NCBI GenBank assembly: GCA_028275925.1
Contig: JAPWTS010000002.1
Span: forward strand, 36,870-100,869
Length of the DNA stretch: 64,000 bases
From: Thermofilales archaeon
GTDB taxonomy: Archaea > Thermoproteota > Thermoprotei > Thermofilales > Thermofilaceae
Direction of reading: 5' to 3'
Below the pieces are notes generated by a model that did no database searches, had not been told where the DNA came from, and worked only from the letters and a program-made list of their open reading frames with translations. Shown one piece after another: positions 25,490 to 35,013 of the stretch (positions are counted from its first letter, which is position 1; each line of letters begins with the position of its first letter). The position numbers and the translations under genes are program-made.

Positions 25490-26088
25490 GCGGCTACTAC
25501 GCCCACCCGACCGCGGTGGTTGAGGAGGGCGCCGAGGTGGGCGAAGGCACGCGCATATGGCACTTCGCCCACGTGAGACGGGGGGCTCGGGTCGGCAGGA
25601 ACTGCAACATAGGCAAGGGCGTGTACATCGACGCCGGCGCGGTCGTCGGGGACGAGGTGAAGATCCAGAACTTCGTGTCCGTGTACAGGGGCGTTACCGT
25701 TGGATCCCGCGCGTTCCTCGGGCCGAGCGCGACCCTGACGAACGACCTGTACCCCCGCTCCTTCTCCAGCTCCTGGGAGCTGGTGCCCACGGTCATCGAG
25801 GAGGGGGCGTCGATCGGGGCCAACGCGACGATCGTTTGCGGGGTGAGGATCGGGCGCTACGCGATGGTGGGGGCCGGCTCGGTTGTGACGCGCGACGTCC
25901 CGCCGCACGGCCTCGTGTACGGCAACCCCGCCCGGTTGAGGGGCTTCGTCTGCTACTGCGGCAGGAGGTTGAGGAGGGTCGTGAGGATCACCAGATCGGC
26001 CGTAGTCTTCAAGTGCGAGCACTGCGGGAGCGAGGTTGAGGTCCCGAGGGAGGACTACGAGAGGATGGTCCTCGAGACCTCTCTCTAA
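25486..26088 (+). CDS. Left-handed beta-helix acyltransferase with C-terminal zinc ribbon
   Basis: 200 residues. Hexapeptide repeats run from about 5 to 145 (YYAHPTAVVEEGAEVGEG and later turns), with the catalytic-type His in IWHFAHV and the NPARLRG segment seen in UDP-3-amino sugar N-acetyltransferases of the WbpD/WlbB type. The last 45 residues add two cysteine pairs (CYC, CEHC) resembling a zinc ribbon, unusual for this family. It likely acts in nucleotide-sugar synthesis for glycoproteins. It overlaps the CRM gene by 4 bp and the phosphoesterase on the other strand by 4 bp. Confidence 0.82.
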   Translation: MSGYYAHPTAVVEEGAEVGEGTRIWHFAHVRRGARVGRNCNIGKGVYIDAGAVVGDEVKIQNFVSVYRGVTVGSRAFLGPSATLTNDLYPRSFSSSWELVPTVIEEGASIGANATIVCGVRIGRYAMVGAGSVVTRDVPPHGLVYGNPARLRGFVCYCGRRLRRVVRITRSAVVFKCEHCGSEVEVPREDYERMVLETSL

Positions 26089-26882
26089 ACCTCGAGGAGG
26101 GCTTTGCTGAGGAGCTCGACCGTCCCGAAGTCGTAGACGCCGCTGCCGAGCTCGACGACGAAAGCCCTCATCGACGCGACGTCCACCTCCCTGAGGAGGG
26201 GGGAGAGGAACTTCGTCCGCGGGACGTTGACCTCGGTGCCCGGCATCAGCGGGGACAAGGCTGGGACGACCACCAGCGCCGCCTCCCCGTACGAGCCTAC
26301 GAGGAAGCTCTTCAGCTTCACGCTCACGCCCAGCTCGTCGCGCAGCAGGACCGCCGGGTGCTCGTGCCCCATCACCACGCACTCCACGCCCCCGCTCCAC
26401 GCGTCGAGAGGCATCTCCTTGTGCCCGTGGATGAACAGGTAGCGCCCCTCTTTCAGGTAGGGGTCGTGGAGCGGCACCTCGAGGCGCTTCAGGATCGGGA
26501 TGAGGAAGTTGTCGTGGTTACCGCGCACCACGTGCGCTTCGACCCCCCGCTCCTTGAGGGTCGAGAGGAGGTCGAGCGTCTCGCTCCACTCCTGCTTCAG
26601 CGCGCTGCCGAACTCGTGCTTCACGTCGCCCAGGATGATGAGCTTGCGCACGCCGGTCTCCTCCAGCGCCCTCAGGACGAAGCTCTTGATGAACCTGTAC
26701 TGCACCGGGGGCAGGTGGACGCCCGCCTCCTCCAGCGCCTGCTCGTAGCCGATGTGGAGGTCGGCGACCACCAGCGCGTCGAGGTCCTCGACTAGGAGGC
26801 CTAACCCCACCGCGCGCAAGCCGGGCGCTAGCGCGGCGCTCGGCAGCCTCTCGAGCTGCTGGAGAGCGCTAACCTCGCTCAT
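26085..26882 (-). CDS. Metallophosphoesterase of the MJ0037/SbcD-like group
   Basis: 265 residues with a calcineurin-type dimetal site: DLHIG near 42, GDVKH near 84, GNHD near 120, then HGH and GHEH. The metal ligands appear complete. The family is widespread in archaea but not well defined biochemically. It is the last gene of the pyr unit, overlapping the regulator gene by 14 bp. Confidence 0.85.
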   Translation of the reverse strand: MSEVSALQQLERLPSAALAPGLRAVGLGLLVEDLDALVVADLHIGYEQALEEAGVHLPPVQYRFIKSFVLRALEETGVRKLIILGDVKHEFGSALKQEWSETLDLLSTLKERGVEAHVVRGNHDNFLIPILKRLEVPLHDPYLKEGRYLFIHGHKEMPLDAWSGGVECVVMGHEHPAVLLRDELGVSVKLKSFLVGSYGEAALVVVPALSPLMPGTEVNVPRTKFLSPLLREVDVASMRAFVVELGSGVYDFGTVELLSKALLEV

Positions 26883-27180
26883 CCCTAGGCCTGATGATGA
26901 AGCGAGGGGGATATATCCTCTCGCTCCGGCAGCGCGGGCACTTCGACGGCTTCTTCAACCTCTTCAAGTCCCTGAACACGTAGCCGCACGACTTGCACGT
27001 CGGCGGCTGCACCAGCAGCACGAAGCCGCTGTTCTTGAGGCTGTGAGCGATGTGCTCCAGATCCTCGTAGATGCTGGCGGCCTCGCGGGGGTCGAGCCCC
27101 AGCTCCCTGGCTATCTCCCCGACGTCCATCGGCTCTTCGGTCGCGGTCAAGAGCTCTATGATGCGCTCGCGCCTGCTCAC
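26869..27180 (-). CDS. HTH plus zinc-ribbon predicted transcription regulator
   Basis: 103 residues. An N-terminal winged helix-turn-helix ([13 protein letters not shown]) is followed by a zinc ribbon with CKSC and CPRC. This architecture is that of archaeal predicted regulators of COG3357 type. GTG 27180 overlaps the pyrI stop by 4 bp, so it is translated as part of the pyrBI unit, which suggests a role in controlling pyrimidine genes. That link is inferred from position. Confidence 0.8.
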   Translation of the reverse strand: MSRRERIIELLTATEEPMDVGEIARELGLDPREAASIYEDLEHIAHSLKNSGFVLLVQPPTCKSCGYVFRDLKRLKKPSKCPRCRSERIYPPRFIIRPRDERG

Positions 27181-27668
27181 GCTGAGCCACCGCCGCCGGT
27201 CAGCTGCTTGATCACGTCGTCCTGGTTCAGCTCCGCGCCGCAGTACTCGCAGACGAGCTTCAGCGGCCGCACGCTGACGACCTTGAACCGCGACCTCACG
27301 GGCTCTCTGGGCATGTTCGTCACGCAGTTGGGGTTCACGCACTTGAGGAGCCCCTCCACGGCAGGGGGGACGCGGACCTTCACTTTCTCGACCACCGCGT
27401 AATCCCTGATGATGTTGATCGTCGCGCTCGGCGCTATGAGTGCGATCTTGCTCACCTGCTCCTCCCTCAGCTCGACCCCCTCCACCTTCACGATGTCCTT
27501 CTTGCCCAGCTTCTGGCTGGGGACGTTCATGACGACCGCTATCGTGAGCCCTTCGGCGCCGGTCAACCCGAGGATGCGGAGCACGTGCAGGGCGCGACCG
27601 GCGTCGATGTGGTCTATCACCGTCCCCTCCCTGATCTTGCTGACCCTGAGCTCGCGCGAGCTCTCCAT
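27177..27668 (-). CDS. pyrI: Aspartate carbamoyltransferase regulatory chain
   Basis: 163-residue regulatory subunit that binds nucleotides and confers allostery on PyrB. The N-terminal allosteric domain ([20 protein letters not shown]) is followed by a zinc domain with CxxxxC (CVNPNC) and CEYC, which contacts the catalytic chain. It sits 40 bp downstream of pyrB and overlaps the HTH/zinc-ribbon gene. Confidence 0.96.
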   Translation of the reverse strand: MESSRELRVSKIREGTVIDHIDAGRALHVLRILGLTGAEGLTIAVVMNVPSQKLGKKDIVKVEGVELREEQVSKIALIAPSATINIIRDYAVVEKVKVRVPPAVEGLLKCVNPNCVTNMPREPVRSRFKVVSVRPLKLVCEYCGAELNQDDVIKQLTGGGGSA

Positions 27669-27708
27669 CGCGCTGGCGCCGCGGCGCGCGCTAAAAAGGC
27701 TTCCCGGC

Positions 27709-28629
27709 CTAGCCCTTCAGGATCATCTTGAGCAGGGCCATCCTCACCGGCACCCCGAACGCCGCCTGGGTGAAGTACCACGCGTGCTTCGTGGCGTCAA
27801 CGTCGAACGCCAGCTCGTCGACGCGCGGCAGCGGGTGGAGCACGACGAGGTGCTCCCTCGCCCCCTTCAAGGCTTCTAGCGAAACCCTGTAGCTCCCCCT
27901 CACCTTCTCGTACTCGGCCGGGTCGGGGAACCTCTCCCTCTGGATCCTCGTCACGTAGAGGACGTCCAGCTCGCCGACGACGCTGGCGAGCGAGCTCGCC
28001 TCCTCGTACTCCACCCCCCTCTCCTCCAGGAACTCGAGGACGTCCCGCCTGCAAGCGAGCTGGGGCGGCGATATCAGGTAAACCTTCCCCGGCTTGAAGA
28101 GCGAGAGGCCGAGGATGAAGGATCGGGCGGCGCGCCCGTACTTCAGGTCGCCGAGCACGCCGTACGTCAGCCCGTCGATCTTCCCCAGCGCCTTCCTCAC
28201 CGTGTAAAGGTCGATCATCGCCTGCGTGGGGTGGTCGCGGGTCCCGTCGCCGCCGTTGATCACCGGGTGCTCCGCGATCTCCGCCGCGAAGCGGGCGGCC
28301 CCCTCCACCCTGTGCCTGATCACGATCGCGTCCGCGTAGGAGTCGAGCATCCTGATCGTGTCGGCCAGGTTCTCGCCCTTAGCCCTCGAAGAGACCTCCT
28401 CGGGCGGCAGGTCGATGTAGCTGCCGCCCAGCCTAAGCATCGCCGCCTGGAAGCTCAGCTTGGTCCGCGTGCTCGGCTCGAAGAACGCGGTCGCCAGCAC
28501 GTAGCCCTCCAGAACCCTAAGCCTCCTGCCTTCCTTGAGCGCGCTCAGCATCATGTCCGCCTCCTCGAAGAGCGCCTCCAGCTCCTGCCTGGTGAAATCG
28601 GTGATCGTGAGGACGTCCCTACCTCTCAT
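27709..28629 (-). CDS. pyrB: Aspartate carbamoyltransferase catalytic chain
   Basis: Joins carbamoyl phosphate and aspartate, the committed step of pyrimidine synthesis. [12 protein letters not shown] near 52-63 carries the carbamoyl-phosphate STRT motif; HPLPRVDE near the C-terminus and the HRxE-like loop are as expected. Length about 306. ATG 28629 is chosen; GTG 28635 two codons earlier is also possible. It overlaps pyrE by 11 bp, indicating coupled translation. Confidence 0.96.
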   Translation of the reverse strand: MRGRDVLTITDFTRQELEALFEEADMMLSALKEGRRLRVLEGYVLATAFFEPSTRTKLSFQAAMLRLGGSYIDLPPEEVSSRAKGENLADTIRMLDSYADAIVIRHRVEGAARFAAEIAEHPVINGGDGTRDHPTQAMIDLYTVRKALGKIDGLTYGVLGDLKYGRAARSFILGLSLFKPGKVYLISPPQLACRRDVLEFLEERGVEYEEASSLASVVGELDVLYVTRIQRERFPDPAEYEKVRGSYRVSLEALKGAREHLVVLHPLPRVDELAFDVDATKHAWYFTQAAFGVPVRMALLKMILKG

Positions 28630-29161
28630 CTGCACCAGCCTCCTCCAGCAGCTCCTTAAGGGTTAGGAGCGCGTGCAGCCGGACCCCTGCCTTCTCGAGG
28701 TTCTGGGCCGCCCCCTCGCCCCGGTCGACCACCACCAGCGCGTCGCCCACGCTGAACCCGGCCTCCCTCAGTGCGCTTACGGCCCTCAGGATGGACGAGC
28801 CGGTGGTGGCCACGTCGTCGACGACGACCGCTACACCCTTCACGTTGGGGTCCCCCTCGATCATCCTCTGGGTGCCGTGCTCCTTCGGCTTCTTCCTCAC
28901 GTACACGAGCGGTTTATCGAGGATGAAGGCCACCATCGTGGCTAAGGGTATCCCGCCGCTCTCCACCCCAGCTACCACGTCGCACCCGAGCTTGCCCGCC
29001 ACCTCGGCCAACGCACCCGCGACGACCTTAGCTTCGCTCGGGTGGGAGTAGACCCGCCTCACGTCGACGTAGAAGCGGCTCACGCCGCCCGAGCTGAGCT
29101 TGAACTCCCCCTGCAGCAGGCAACCGGCTCTCAACAGCGCTTTCGCGATCTCCCCCGACAT
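28619..29161 (-). CDS. pyrE: Orotate phosphoribosyltransferase
   Basis: 180-residue type I phosphoribosyltransferase. The PRPP loop [12 protein letters not shown] (about 110-121) and the flexible loop lysines (VRKKPKEHG) are clear. ATG 29161. A TATA-like cttatagcg on the minus strand near 29182-29192 lies about 25 bp upstream, so a promoter for pyrE-pyrB-pyrI-regulator-phosphoesterase probably lies inside the 40-bp gap after pyrF. Confidence 0.95.
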   Translation of the reverse strand: MSGEIAKALLRAGCLLQGEFKLSSGGVSRFYVDVRRVYSHPSEAKVVAGALAEVAGKLGCDVVAGVESGGIPLATMVAFILDKPLVYVRKKPKEHGTQRMIEGDPNVKGVAVVVDDVATTGSSILRAVSALREAGFSVGDALVVVDRGEGAAQNLEKAGVRLHALLTLKELLEEAGADER

Positions 29162-29201
29162 CGAAGCCAGCCCCCGTGACCCCTTATAGCGCTTACGCGC
29201 G

Positions 29202-29897
29202 CTAACGCCACTTGCCCGCCGCGCCGAGGCGAGCGCGGTGGGCGCTCCTCACGGCTTCGGCCGCCGAGCGGGGGTCGGGGCTCGCGGTTATCAACCTCCC
29301 GACGATCTCGAAGTCCGCTCCAGCCTCGAGCGCGGAGCCGGGCAGGGCGCCTTGCGCGCCGACCCCGGGCGCCAGCAGCGTCGCGCCCGGCGCGGCTCTC
29401 CTAGCGCTCCTCACCAGCTCGGGCTTCGTCGCTGGGACGACGAGGCCCCCGAGACCGGCTTCCAGCGCTTCTCGCACGAGCTCGTCGAAGTGCGCGTCGA
29501 TGAGCCTGGATCCCGGGTGCGTCATCGCGGCCACGCCGAAGAGGTCTAGCCCGCCGGCTGCCGCCGCGGCGGCCTTCACCCCGCCCTGGAACAGGTGCAG
29601 GATCGCCCCGTCGAACCCCAGCTCCTTGATCAGCTTCAGCTCCTCGGCCACGACGTCCGGTATATCGGCCAGCTTGAAGTCGCACAGCATGTAGAGCTCG
29701 CCGCTGAAGGCTTCGCACAGCTCCCTAACCGCTCGCGGGCCCCACAGCATGAGGAAGGGGAGCCCCACCTTCACGCCCACCGCGAACTCCTCGACTTCCT
29801 CGACCAGCTTCCCGGGCTCCACCGGCACGCTGTCGAGCGCGACGATCAGCCTAGAACCCTTCGTTTCGGCGAGCTCCCACAGCTTGCGCGCCCGCAC
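29202..29897 (-). CDS. pyrF: Orotidine 5'-phosphate decarboxylase
   Basis: 231-residue TIM-barrel enzyme making UMP. The catalytic DFKLADIPD segment (Asp-x-Lys-x-x-Asp) is at about 73-81; the C-terminal phosphate loop includes GVGAQG and an IVGRLIT stretch. It heads the minus-strand pyr cluster. An AT-richer ccttaact near 29917-29926 could be its promoter. Confidence 0.95.
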   Translation of the reverse strand: MRARKLWELAETKGSRLIVALDSVPVEPGKLVEEVEEFAVGVKVGLPFLMLWGPRAVRELCEAFSGELYMLCDFKLADIPDVVAEELKLIKELGFDGAILHLFQGGVKAAAAAAGGLDLFGVAAMTHPGSRLIDAHFDELVREALEAGLGGLVVPATKPELVRSARRAAPGATLLAPGVGAQGALPGSALEAGADFEIVGRLITASPDPRSAAEAVRSAHRARLGAAGKWR

Positions 29898-30101
29898 GCG
29901 GACCCCGGCGCGCGAACCCCCTTAACTCCTCCGCGCGCGGCCGTTGACCAACGAGATCCCGCGGCAGCTCCTCCGGGGGCGCCGACGAAGCCCGAAAGCC
30001 CGGCGGAGGGGGAGGGAGCGCCGATGCCCCTTGCGCGAAGGCGGAGCGCGGCAACGCTGATAGCGCGCTAAGGGTAAATAGCGGGCGCCGGCTGTAAGAG
30101 T

Positions 30102-30563
30102 GTGGAAGTGGGCCCCTCCGTCGCCCCCCTCGAGCGCATCTACAAGCTCGCCATCCCGCGGGAGATCGCGCGGGAGATCCTAGAGCACGTGGAGCGCGAG
30201 TACCCGATCGAGGCGTGCGGCGCGCTGTTCGGGCGCGTGGAGAGCGGCTCCGCGCTCGTCGAGAAGGTTGTACCGCTCAGGAACGTCCTAGGCTCCTCGA
30301 CGGCGTTCTGGTTCGACGAGCGCGATTGGATGAGCGCGATAATGAGCGCGAAGAGGGAGGGGCTGGAGTACATCGGTCTCTACCACTCCCACGCGAGGGA
30401 GCAGCCGCTCCCCTCGCTCGCGGACCGGCACCGGATGCTCGAGTGCCCGGGCGAGGTCTGGCTGATAATCGCTTACCGGCCCGGCGGCGAGCCCCGCTTA
30501 GCGGCCTACAGGATCGACGATTACGGGTCCGCGGTCATGAGAGTGCAGGTAGAGCTCTTATAA
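30102..30563 (+). CDS. JAMM/MPN+ metalloprotease, desampylase-like
   Basis: 153 residues with the complete JAMM zinc-site: Glu37 (PIEACG), His95 and His97 (YHSH), Ser105 and Asp108. Archaeal JAMM proteins of this size remove ubiquitin-like SAMP modifiers or release sulfur-carrier proteins. GTG 30102 follows the AT-rich gggtaaata (30073-30081). It precedes the coiled-coil gene by 42 bp on the same strand. Confidence 0.88.
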   Translation: MEVGPSVAPLERIYKLAIPREIAREILEHVEREYPIEACGALFGRVESGSALVEKVVPLRNVLGSSTAFWFDERDWMSAIMSAKREGLEYIGLYHSHAREQPLPSLADRHRMLECPGEVWLIIAYRPGGEPRLAAYRIDDYGSAVMRVQVELL

Positions 30564-30605
30564 GTAAGCGTTAGCTGGATTTCCCCCGCGAGCGGCAGAG
30601 CTCCT

Positions 30606-31583
30606 GTGGTCGAGGCGCTGCTCGAGGCTAGGGCTAGGGGGGAGGCCGATCTAAGCAAGCTCGAAGCCCTGGTTAAGAAGGCGAACGAGCTGAGGACGAA
30701 CCTCGAGGCTCTCGTTCGAGCCATCGAGTCCAAGTACGCGGCGGACCCGCGCTTGGGGGGCGTGGTGAAGAACCTGCTGCGCGCTATCCAGCCGCAGGAG
30801 CCGCCCGGCGACCAGCTTCTCACGCTTTCCAGCAGCCTGGAGAAGTACGTGAGCTCCTTGGAGGCCGCGGTGAAGGCTTTAGCCAGCTACGCGGTGGCGC
30901 TGGATAGGCTTCACGAGGACCTCGTCAGGCTGGAGAAGGAGGCCGGCGAGCTGGCCGCTTGGGAGGAGCTGCTGAGGGAGGTGGCGCCGCACCTGGCAGC
31001 GGAGGCGGCGAAGCTAGTAGCTAAAGCTAGACGGCTCCTCTCCCAGCCGCCGCTGGAGGACCCGCAGCGGGCGCTGGACGAGGTGGAGCTGTGCTTGAAG
31101 GAGGTGAGGGCTCACGCTAGGGTGTGCAGGACCGTGTACTCGAACCGCTTGAACGATCTGCTAAGCGAGGTTTCGCAGCTCTCGAAATCCCTCAAGAGAG
31201 CTTCGAGAGCTCAGACCCCCCTTGAGGCTGGGAAGCTGCTCGCGCACGAGGAGTCCCTCAAGAGGCTGGAGGAGAGGCTCGAGGAGGCTCTGCGGCGCCC
31301 GCTCGAGCTCAAGCTCGATTTGGCGGCTGTGAAGAGAGAGCTGGAGGACATCGGGAGGGAGCTCGCGGAGCTCGCGGAGAGCGCGCTGAGCGGTGAAGAG
31401 AGCGGCGTGGCGAAGGAGCTGGAGAGGCTGGCCCGCTCGCTCGAGTCCCGCTCGGTGAGCTACGCTTCGCTCGTTGAAAGCCTCTCGCGGAGGAGCGGCT
31501 TACCGATCGAGAAAGTTTGCTACCTGCTCTACGCGCTGGAGAAGAAAGGGTACGCGTCGCTGGAGGTGCGGGTCAAAGTGTAG
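30606..31583 (+). CDS. Coiled-coil protein with C-terminal winged-helix-like segment
   Basis: 325 residues, almost wholly helical, with heptad patterns over about 15-60, 75-150 and 195-290. The last 45 residues (LVESLSRRSGLPIEKVCYLLYALEKKGY) resemble a winged helix. No ATPase motif. A TATA-like cttataag at 30557-30564 precedes it, so it can be transcribed alone. Function unknown; a scaffold or chromatin-associated role would fit but is unsupported. Confidence 0.65.
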   Translation: MVEALLEARARGEADLSKLEALVKKANELRTNLEALVRAIESKYAADPRLGGVVKNLLRAIQPQEPPGDQLLTLSSSLEKYVSSLEAAVKALASYAVALDRLHEDLVRLEKEAGELAAWEELLREVAPHLAAEAAKLVAKARRLLSQPPLEDPQRALDEVELCLKEVRAHARVCRTVYSNRLNDLLSEVSQLSKSLKRASRAQTPLEAGKLLAHEESLKRLEERLEEALRRPLELKLDLAAVKRELEDIGRELAELAESALSGEESGVAKELERLARSLESRSVSYASLVESLSRRSGLPIEKVCYLLYALEKKGYASLEVRVKV

Positions 31584-31588
31584 CGCGC

Positions 31589-34027
31589 TCAATCCCCGGC
31601 GCTTAAGCTGAAGGTGATGTCGGGGTACTCGGGCACGCTGACCTCGCCGCGCCCGCTCTCCTCGATCCGAACCTCGCGTATCCTCAGGGTGCCGGCGATG
31701 TCTTCCTTGCACTCCCTCAGCACCTCCGCGTACCGCGGCGGCGCGTGGATCGAAACCACTGGTAGCTCGGCGCTCAGCGGTAGGCCACGCCCGCTCTTCG
31801 CCCTCCTGATCGCAGCTATCGTCCTCACCGCAACCTCGCCCCTCTCGATGTCCTCCCTGCTGTACGGCCGGGGCTCGGGCCAGGGAGCCACCGTTATGCT
31901 CTTCCACCCCACCTTCGCAGCGTAAAGCCGCTGGTAGATCTCCTCGGCGATGTGCGGCGTGAAAACCGACAGCATTTGGAGGAGCCTCAGGAGGACCTCG
32001 TACAGGGTCTTGCGGGCGGCGGCCCCGCTCTCGCCCGGATCCCCCACCCTGTGCTTGACGGCTTCCAGGTAGTGGTCGCAGAAAACGTGCCACGTGAACT
32101 CGACGAGAGCCGTCGAAGCCCCCATGAAGTCCATCCGCTCCAGCTTCTCGGTCACGGTCTCCGTGAGCTCCTCCAGCTTCGCTCGGATCCACCTGTCGAG
32201 GAGCTTGTAGCTGCGGACCTCGACGCTCGGGTCGAAGCCCTCCAGCGCCATCCCCACGAACCTCGCCGCGTTCCACAGCTTCGTCAGGAACCTCCTCGCG
32301 TAGTCAACGCCTTCCCACGAGAAGCGGACGTCCGAGCCCGTCGCCGCCGCCATCGCCGCCCAGAGCCTGAACGCGTCCGCCCCGTGCTTGTCTATGACCT
32401 CGAGCAGGCTGACGTAGTTCCCGTAGCTCTTGTGCATCATCCTGCCGTCCGTGCCCCGAACCATGCCGTTGATCAGCGCGACCTTGAACTGGGGCTTGCC
32501 GAAGAGCGCTACCCCCCTCACCAGCAGGTAGTAGTCCCACGTCCTTATGATGTCGTACCCGTTCGGCTGGAGGTCGGCTGGGAACAGCCGCTCGTCGAAC
32601 GAGTCGGGCCACCCCGCGTGGACGGCGGCCGTGATGCTCGAGTCCATCCACGTATCCATCACGTCGCTCTCGCCCACGAACTCGCTGGAGCCGCAGCGCG
32701 GGCACCGGTCGACCTTCGGCGGGTCCTTCCGGGGGTCGACGGGGAGCCACTCGGGCTCCGCCACCAGCACGTAACCGCACTTCCTGCAGTACCAGGCGGG
32801 GATCGGCGTCCCGAACACGCGCTGCCTCGAGATGACCCAGTCCCAGTCGAGGGACTTCACCCAGTCCTCGAGCCTCTTGTAAGCATGTGGCGGGATCCAC
32901 ACGACGCTCCGCGCGGCCTCGAGAACCGCGTCGGCCAGCTCCCTCGTCTTCACGAACCACTGCTCCTTAGGCAGTATCTCGACCGGCGTGTGGCACCTCC
33001 AGCACGTGCCGACGCTGCTTACCACAGGCTCGGACTTGACGTAAGCGCCCTCCTTCTTCAGGAGCTCGACGATCTTCGCTCTAGCCTCCTCGATGGTCAG
33101 CCCCGCGAGGGGGCCGGCAGCCTCGGTCATCCTCCCCCTCTCGTCGACCACGACCCTTACGGGCAGGTTGTGCCTCTTCTGCCACTTCACGTCCACCTTG
33201 TCGCCGTAGGTGCAGACCATCACGACGCCCGTGCCGAAGCTCGGGTCCACATCTTCGTCCGCGATCACCGGGACCTCGTGCCCGTAGACGGGGACGACGG
33301 CCGTTCTACCGACGATCGACGCGTAGCGGGAGTCCGATGGGTTCACCGCTAGGGCAACGCAAGCCGCGAGGAGCTCCGGCCTCGTCGAAGCGACGAGCAC
33401 CTCACCCCCACCCTTGAGCTGGAACTTGTAGTAGTGGAGCTCCCTCTTCGCTTCAACGTACTCGACCTCCGCTTCGGCGATCGCCGTTTCGCAGCGCGGG
33501 CACCAGACAACAGGGTGCTCGGCCCTGTAGATCAGGCCCTTCTTGTACATGAGGACGAAGCTCAGCTGCGTCCTCCGCCAGTAGTCGGGGTCCATCGTCA
33601 TGTACTCGGTGCTCCAGTCGATGCTGCAGCCGAGCGCCTTCAGCGCGGCGCGCATCGGCTCGATCCACTTCAGCGTGAACTCCCTCGCCAGCTTGAGGAA
33701 CTCGTCCCGCGGTATCTCCCTCTTCGTCTTCCCCAGAGCCCTCTCAACCCTCACCTCGGTCGGAAGCCCGTGGCAATCCCAGCCCTGGGGGAACAGCACG
33801 TTGTAGCCTCTCATCCGCTTGTAGCGGGCCACGAAGTCTATGTACGCGAAGTTGAGCGCGTTGCCGACGTGCAGCTCGCCGCTCGGGTACGGCGGCGGCG
33901 TGTCTATGCTGTAGGTCGGCCTGCTCCTGTCGCTCCGGTCGAAGGCGTAGAGCTTGTTCTCCTCCCACCACCTCTGCCACTTCGGCTCAATCTCCTTGAA
34001 ATTGTACCTCGTGGGAAGCTGGCTCAT
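31589..34027 (-). CDS. valS: Valyl-tRNA synthetase
   Basis: Class I synthetase of about 812 residues. The HIGH-equivalent is HVGN near 52, the KMSKS-equivalent reads MHKSYGN, and zinc-type cysteine pairs occur at CPRC, CRKC and CPRC. The CP1 editing domain (about 190-360) and the C-terminal anticodon-binding helices are present. ATG 34027 follows a GGAGG-type ribosome-binding sequence, so the GTG two codons upstream is less likely. The KMSKS variant is discussed separately. Confidence 0.95.
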   Translation of the reverse strand: MSQLPTRYNFKEIEPKWQRWWEENKLYAFDRSDRSRPTYSIDTPPPYPSGELHVGNALNFAYIDFVARYKRMRGYNVLFPQGWDCHGLPTEVRVERALGKTKREIPRDEFLKLAREFTLKWIEPMRAALKALGCSIDWSTEYMTMDPDYWRRTQLSFVLMYKKGLIYRAEHPVVWCPRCETAIAEAEVEYVEAKRELHYYKFQLKGGGEVLVASTRPELLAACVALAVNPSDSRYASIVGRTAVVPVYGHEVPVIADEDVDPSFGTGVVMVCTYGDKVDVKWQKRHNLPVRVVVDERGRMTEAAGPLAGLTIEEARAKIVELLKKEGAYVKSEPVVSSVGTCWRCHTPVEILPKEQWFVKTRELADAVLEAARSVVWIPPHAYKRLEDWVKSLDWDWVISRQRVFGTPIPAWYCRKCGYVLVAEPEWLPVDPRKDPPKVDRCPRCGSSEFVGESDVMDTWMDSSITAAVHAGWPDSFDERLFPADLQPNGYDIIRTWDYYLLVRGVALFGKPQFKVALINGMVRGTDGRMMHKSYGNYVSLLEVIDKHGADAFRLWAAMAAATGSDVRFSWEGVDYARRFLTKLWNAARFVGMALEGFDPSVEVRSYKLLDRWIRAKLEELTETVTEKLERMDFMGASTALVEFTWHVFCDHYLEAVKHRVGDPGESGAAARKTLYEVLLRLLQMLSVFTPHIAEEIYQRLYAAKVGWKSITVAPWPEPRPYSREDIERGEVAVRTIAAIRRAKSGRGLPLSAELPVVSIHAPPRYAEVLRECKEDIAGTLRIREVRIEESGRGEVSVPEYPDITFSLSAGD

Positions 34028-34176
34028 ACCCACCCTCCTGGGGGGAGCTTCTCCCGTGGATAAGAAGGTGCCCTCCCTCGAGAAGGGGGCTATCCTACTT
34101 CCGGCACGCTCCCCCCACCGCGCCCTTCGAGCGCGCAGCTATAAATCCTTTTGCCGCCCAGGGACCGGTCGAAGCC

Positions 34177-35013
34177 GTGTACAGGATCAACCGCAGCAAG
34201 GTTGCGACCGCCGCCTCCTTCCTAGCGGATGCGGAAGTGCGGCAGCTCCTCGATGCAGCCGAAGCCGCGGACCCTCAGATGCGGGCGATCGAGGAGATCG
34301 CGAAGAGGTACGGGCGCTTCAGCGCGGCCGCGTTCTACGCGCTGGGCGTGGCGGCGATCAGCTACCAGCTCTCGGCTAGAGGCGAGGTCCACTGGCGCCT
34401 CGCGGCCAGCTACGCTCGAGAGGACCCCCTAGCGGACTTGCGCCGGTTCGCCAGCTCCTCCCCCAGCTTGAGGTTCGCTAGGTCCGCCAGGCTGTCGAGA
34501 GTGGAGAAGCTCGCGAGGCTCTGGCCCCCGTTCGAAGCGAGGCTCGGAGAGTACTCCAGAGACCTCGAGCTCCTGCGGCGGGAGATCGCGAGCGCGCTAA
34601 GCGCGGACGCGGACTCGAAAACCGTAGTGTTCGCTGTGAAGATGTTCTACTACACGGCGAAAGCCTTCGGCATCCGAGTAGAGGTGCCCCCCAGGATACC
34701 TCTACCGGTGGACAGGCGGGTGTGCTTGATAAGCCTCGCCAGCGGGGTGGTGGAGGACGGCCCTCCCACGCTCGAGAACGCTCGGCGACTGCTATCCGAG
34801 GCCCCCCGCCTGGTGGCTACAGCCTGGAGCGAGGCGTGCGAACCCAGCGGGGTTCCGCCGCTCAAGTTGGACGCCCTCCTCTGGCTGCTGGGAGGCTGCT
34901 ACGAGGAAGGAGGGGGTCCTTCGCGAGCCGCAGAGCTCGCGGCCGAGCTGTTCCCGCCGCTACCCCCTCGCGCCGCCTCCTTCGTGCGCTTCCTCCTGGG
35001 CCTCAGCCCGTAG
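34177..35013 (+). CDS. Archaeal 8-oxoguanine DNA glycosylase/AP lyase (AGOG)
   Basis: Repairs 8-oxoguanine in DNA. The 278-residue helical protein has the AGOG signature: a Lys nucleophile at 155 in VVFAVKMFYYTAKA and Asp179 in PLPVDRR, matching the Lys/Asp pair known for the Pyrobaculum enzyme. GTG 34177 follows TATA gctataaatcc (34138-34148). Its 3' end overlaps the GTPase gene on the opposite strand by 115 bp. Confidence 0.88.
   Translation: MYRINRSKVATAASFLADAEVRQLLDAAEAADPQMRAIEEIAKRYGRFSAAAFYALGVAAISYQLSARGEVHWRLAASYAREDPLADLRRFASSSPSLRFARSARLSRVEKLARLWPPFEARLGEYSRDLELLRREIASALSADADSKTVVFAVKMFYYTAKAFGIRVEVPPRIPLPVDRRVCLISLASGVVEDGPPTLENARRLLSEAPRLVATAWSEACEPSGVPPLKLDALLWLLGGCYEEGGGPSRAAELAAELFPPLPPRAASFVRFLLGLSP

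Noticed and set aside
29943..30060. Arg-rich small frame on the plus strand between pyrF and the JAMM gene
   Set aside because: Composition is that expected from GC-rich noncoding sequence, and the only AT-rich run serves pyrF better.
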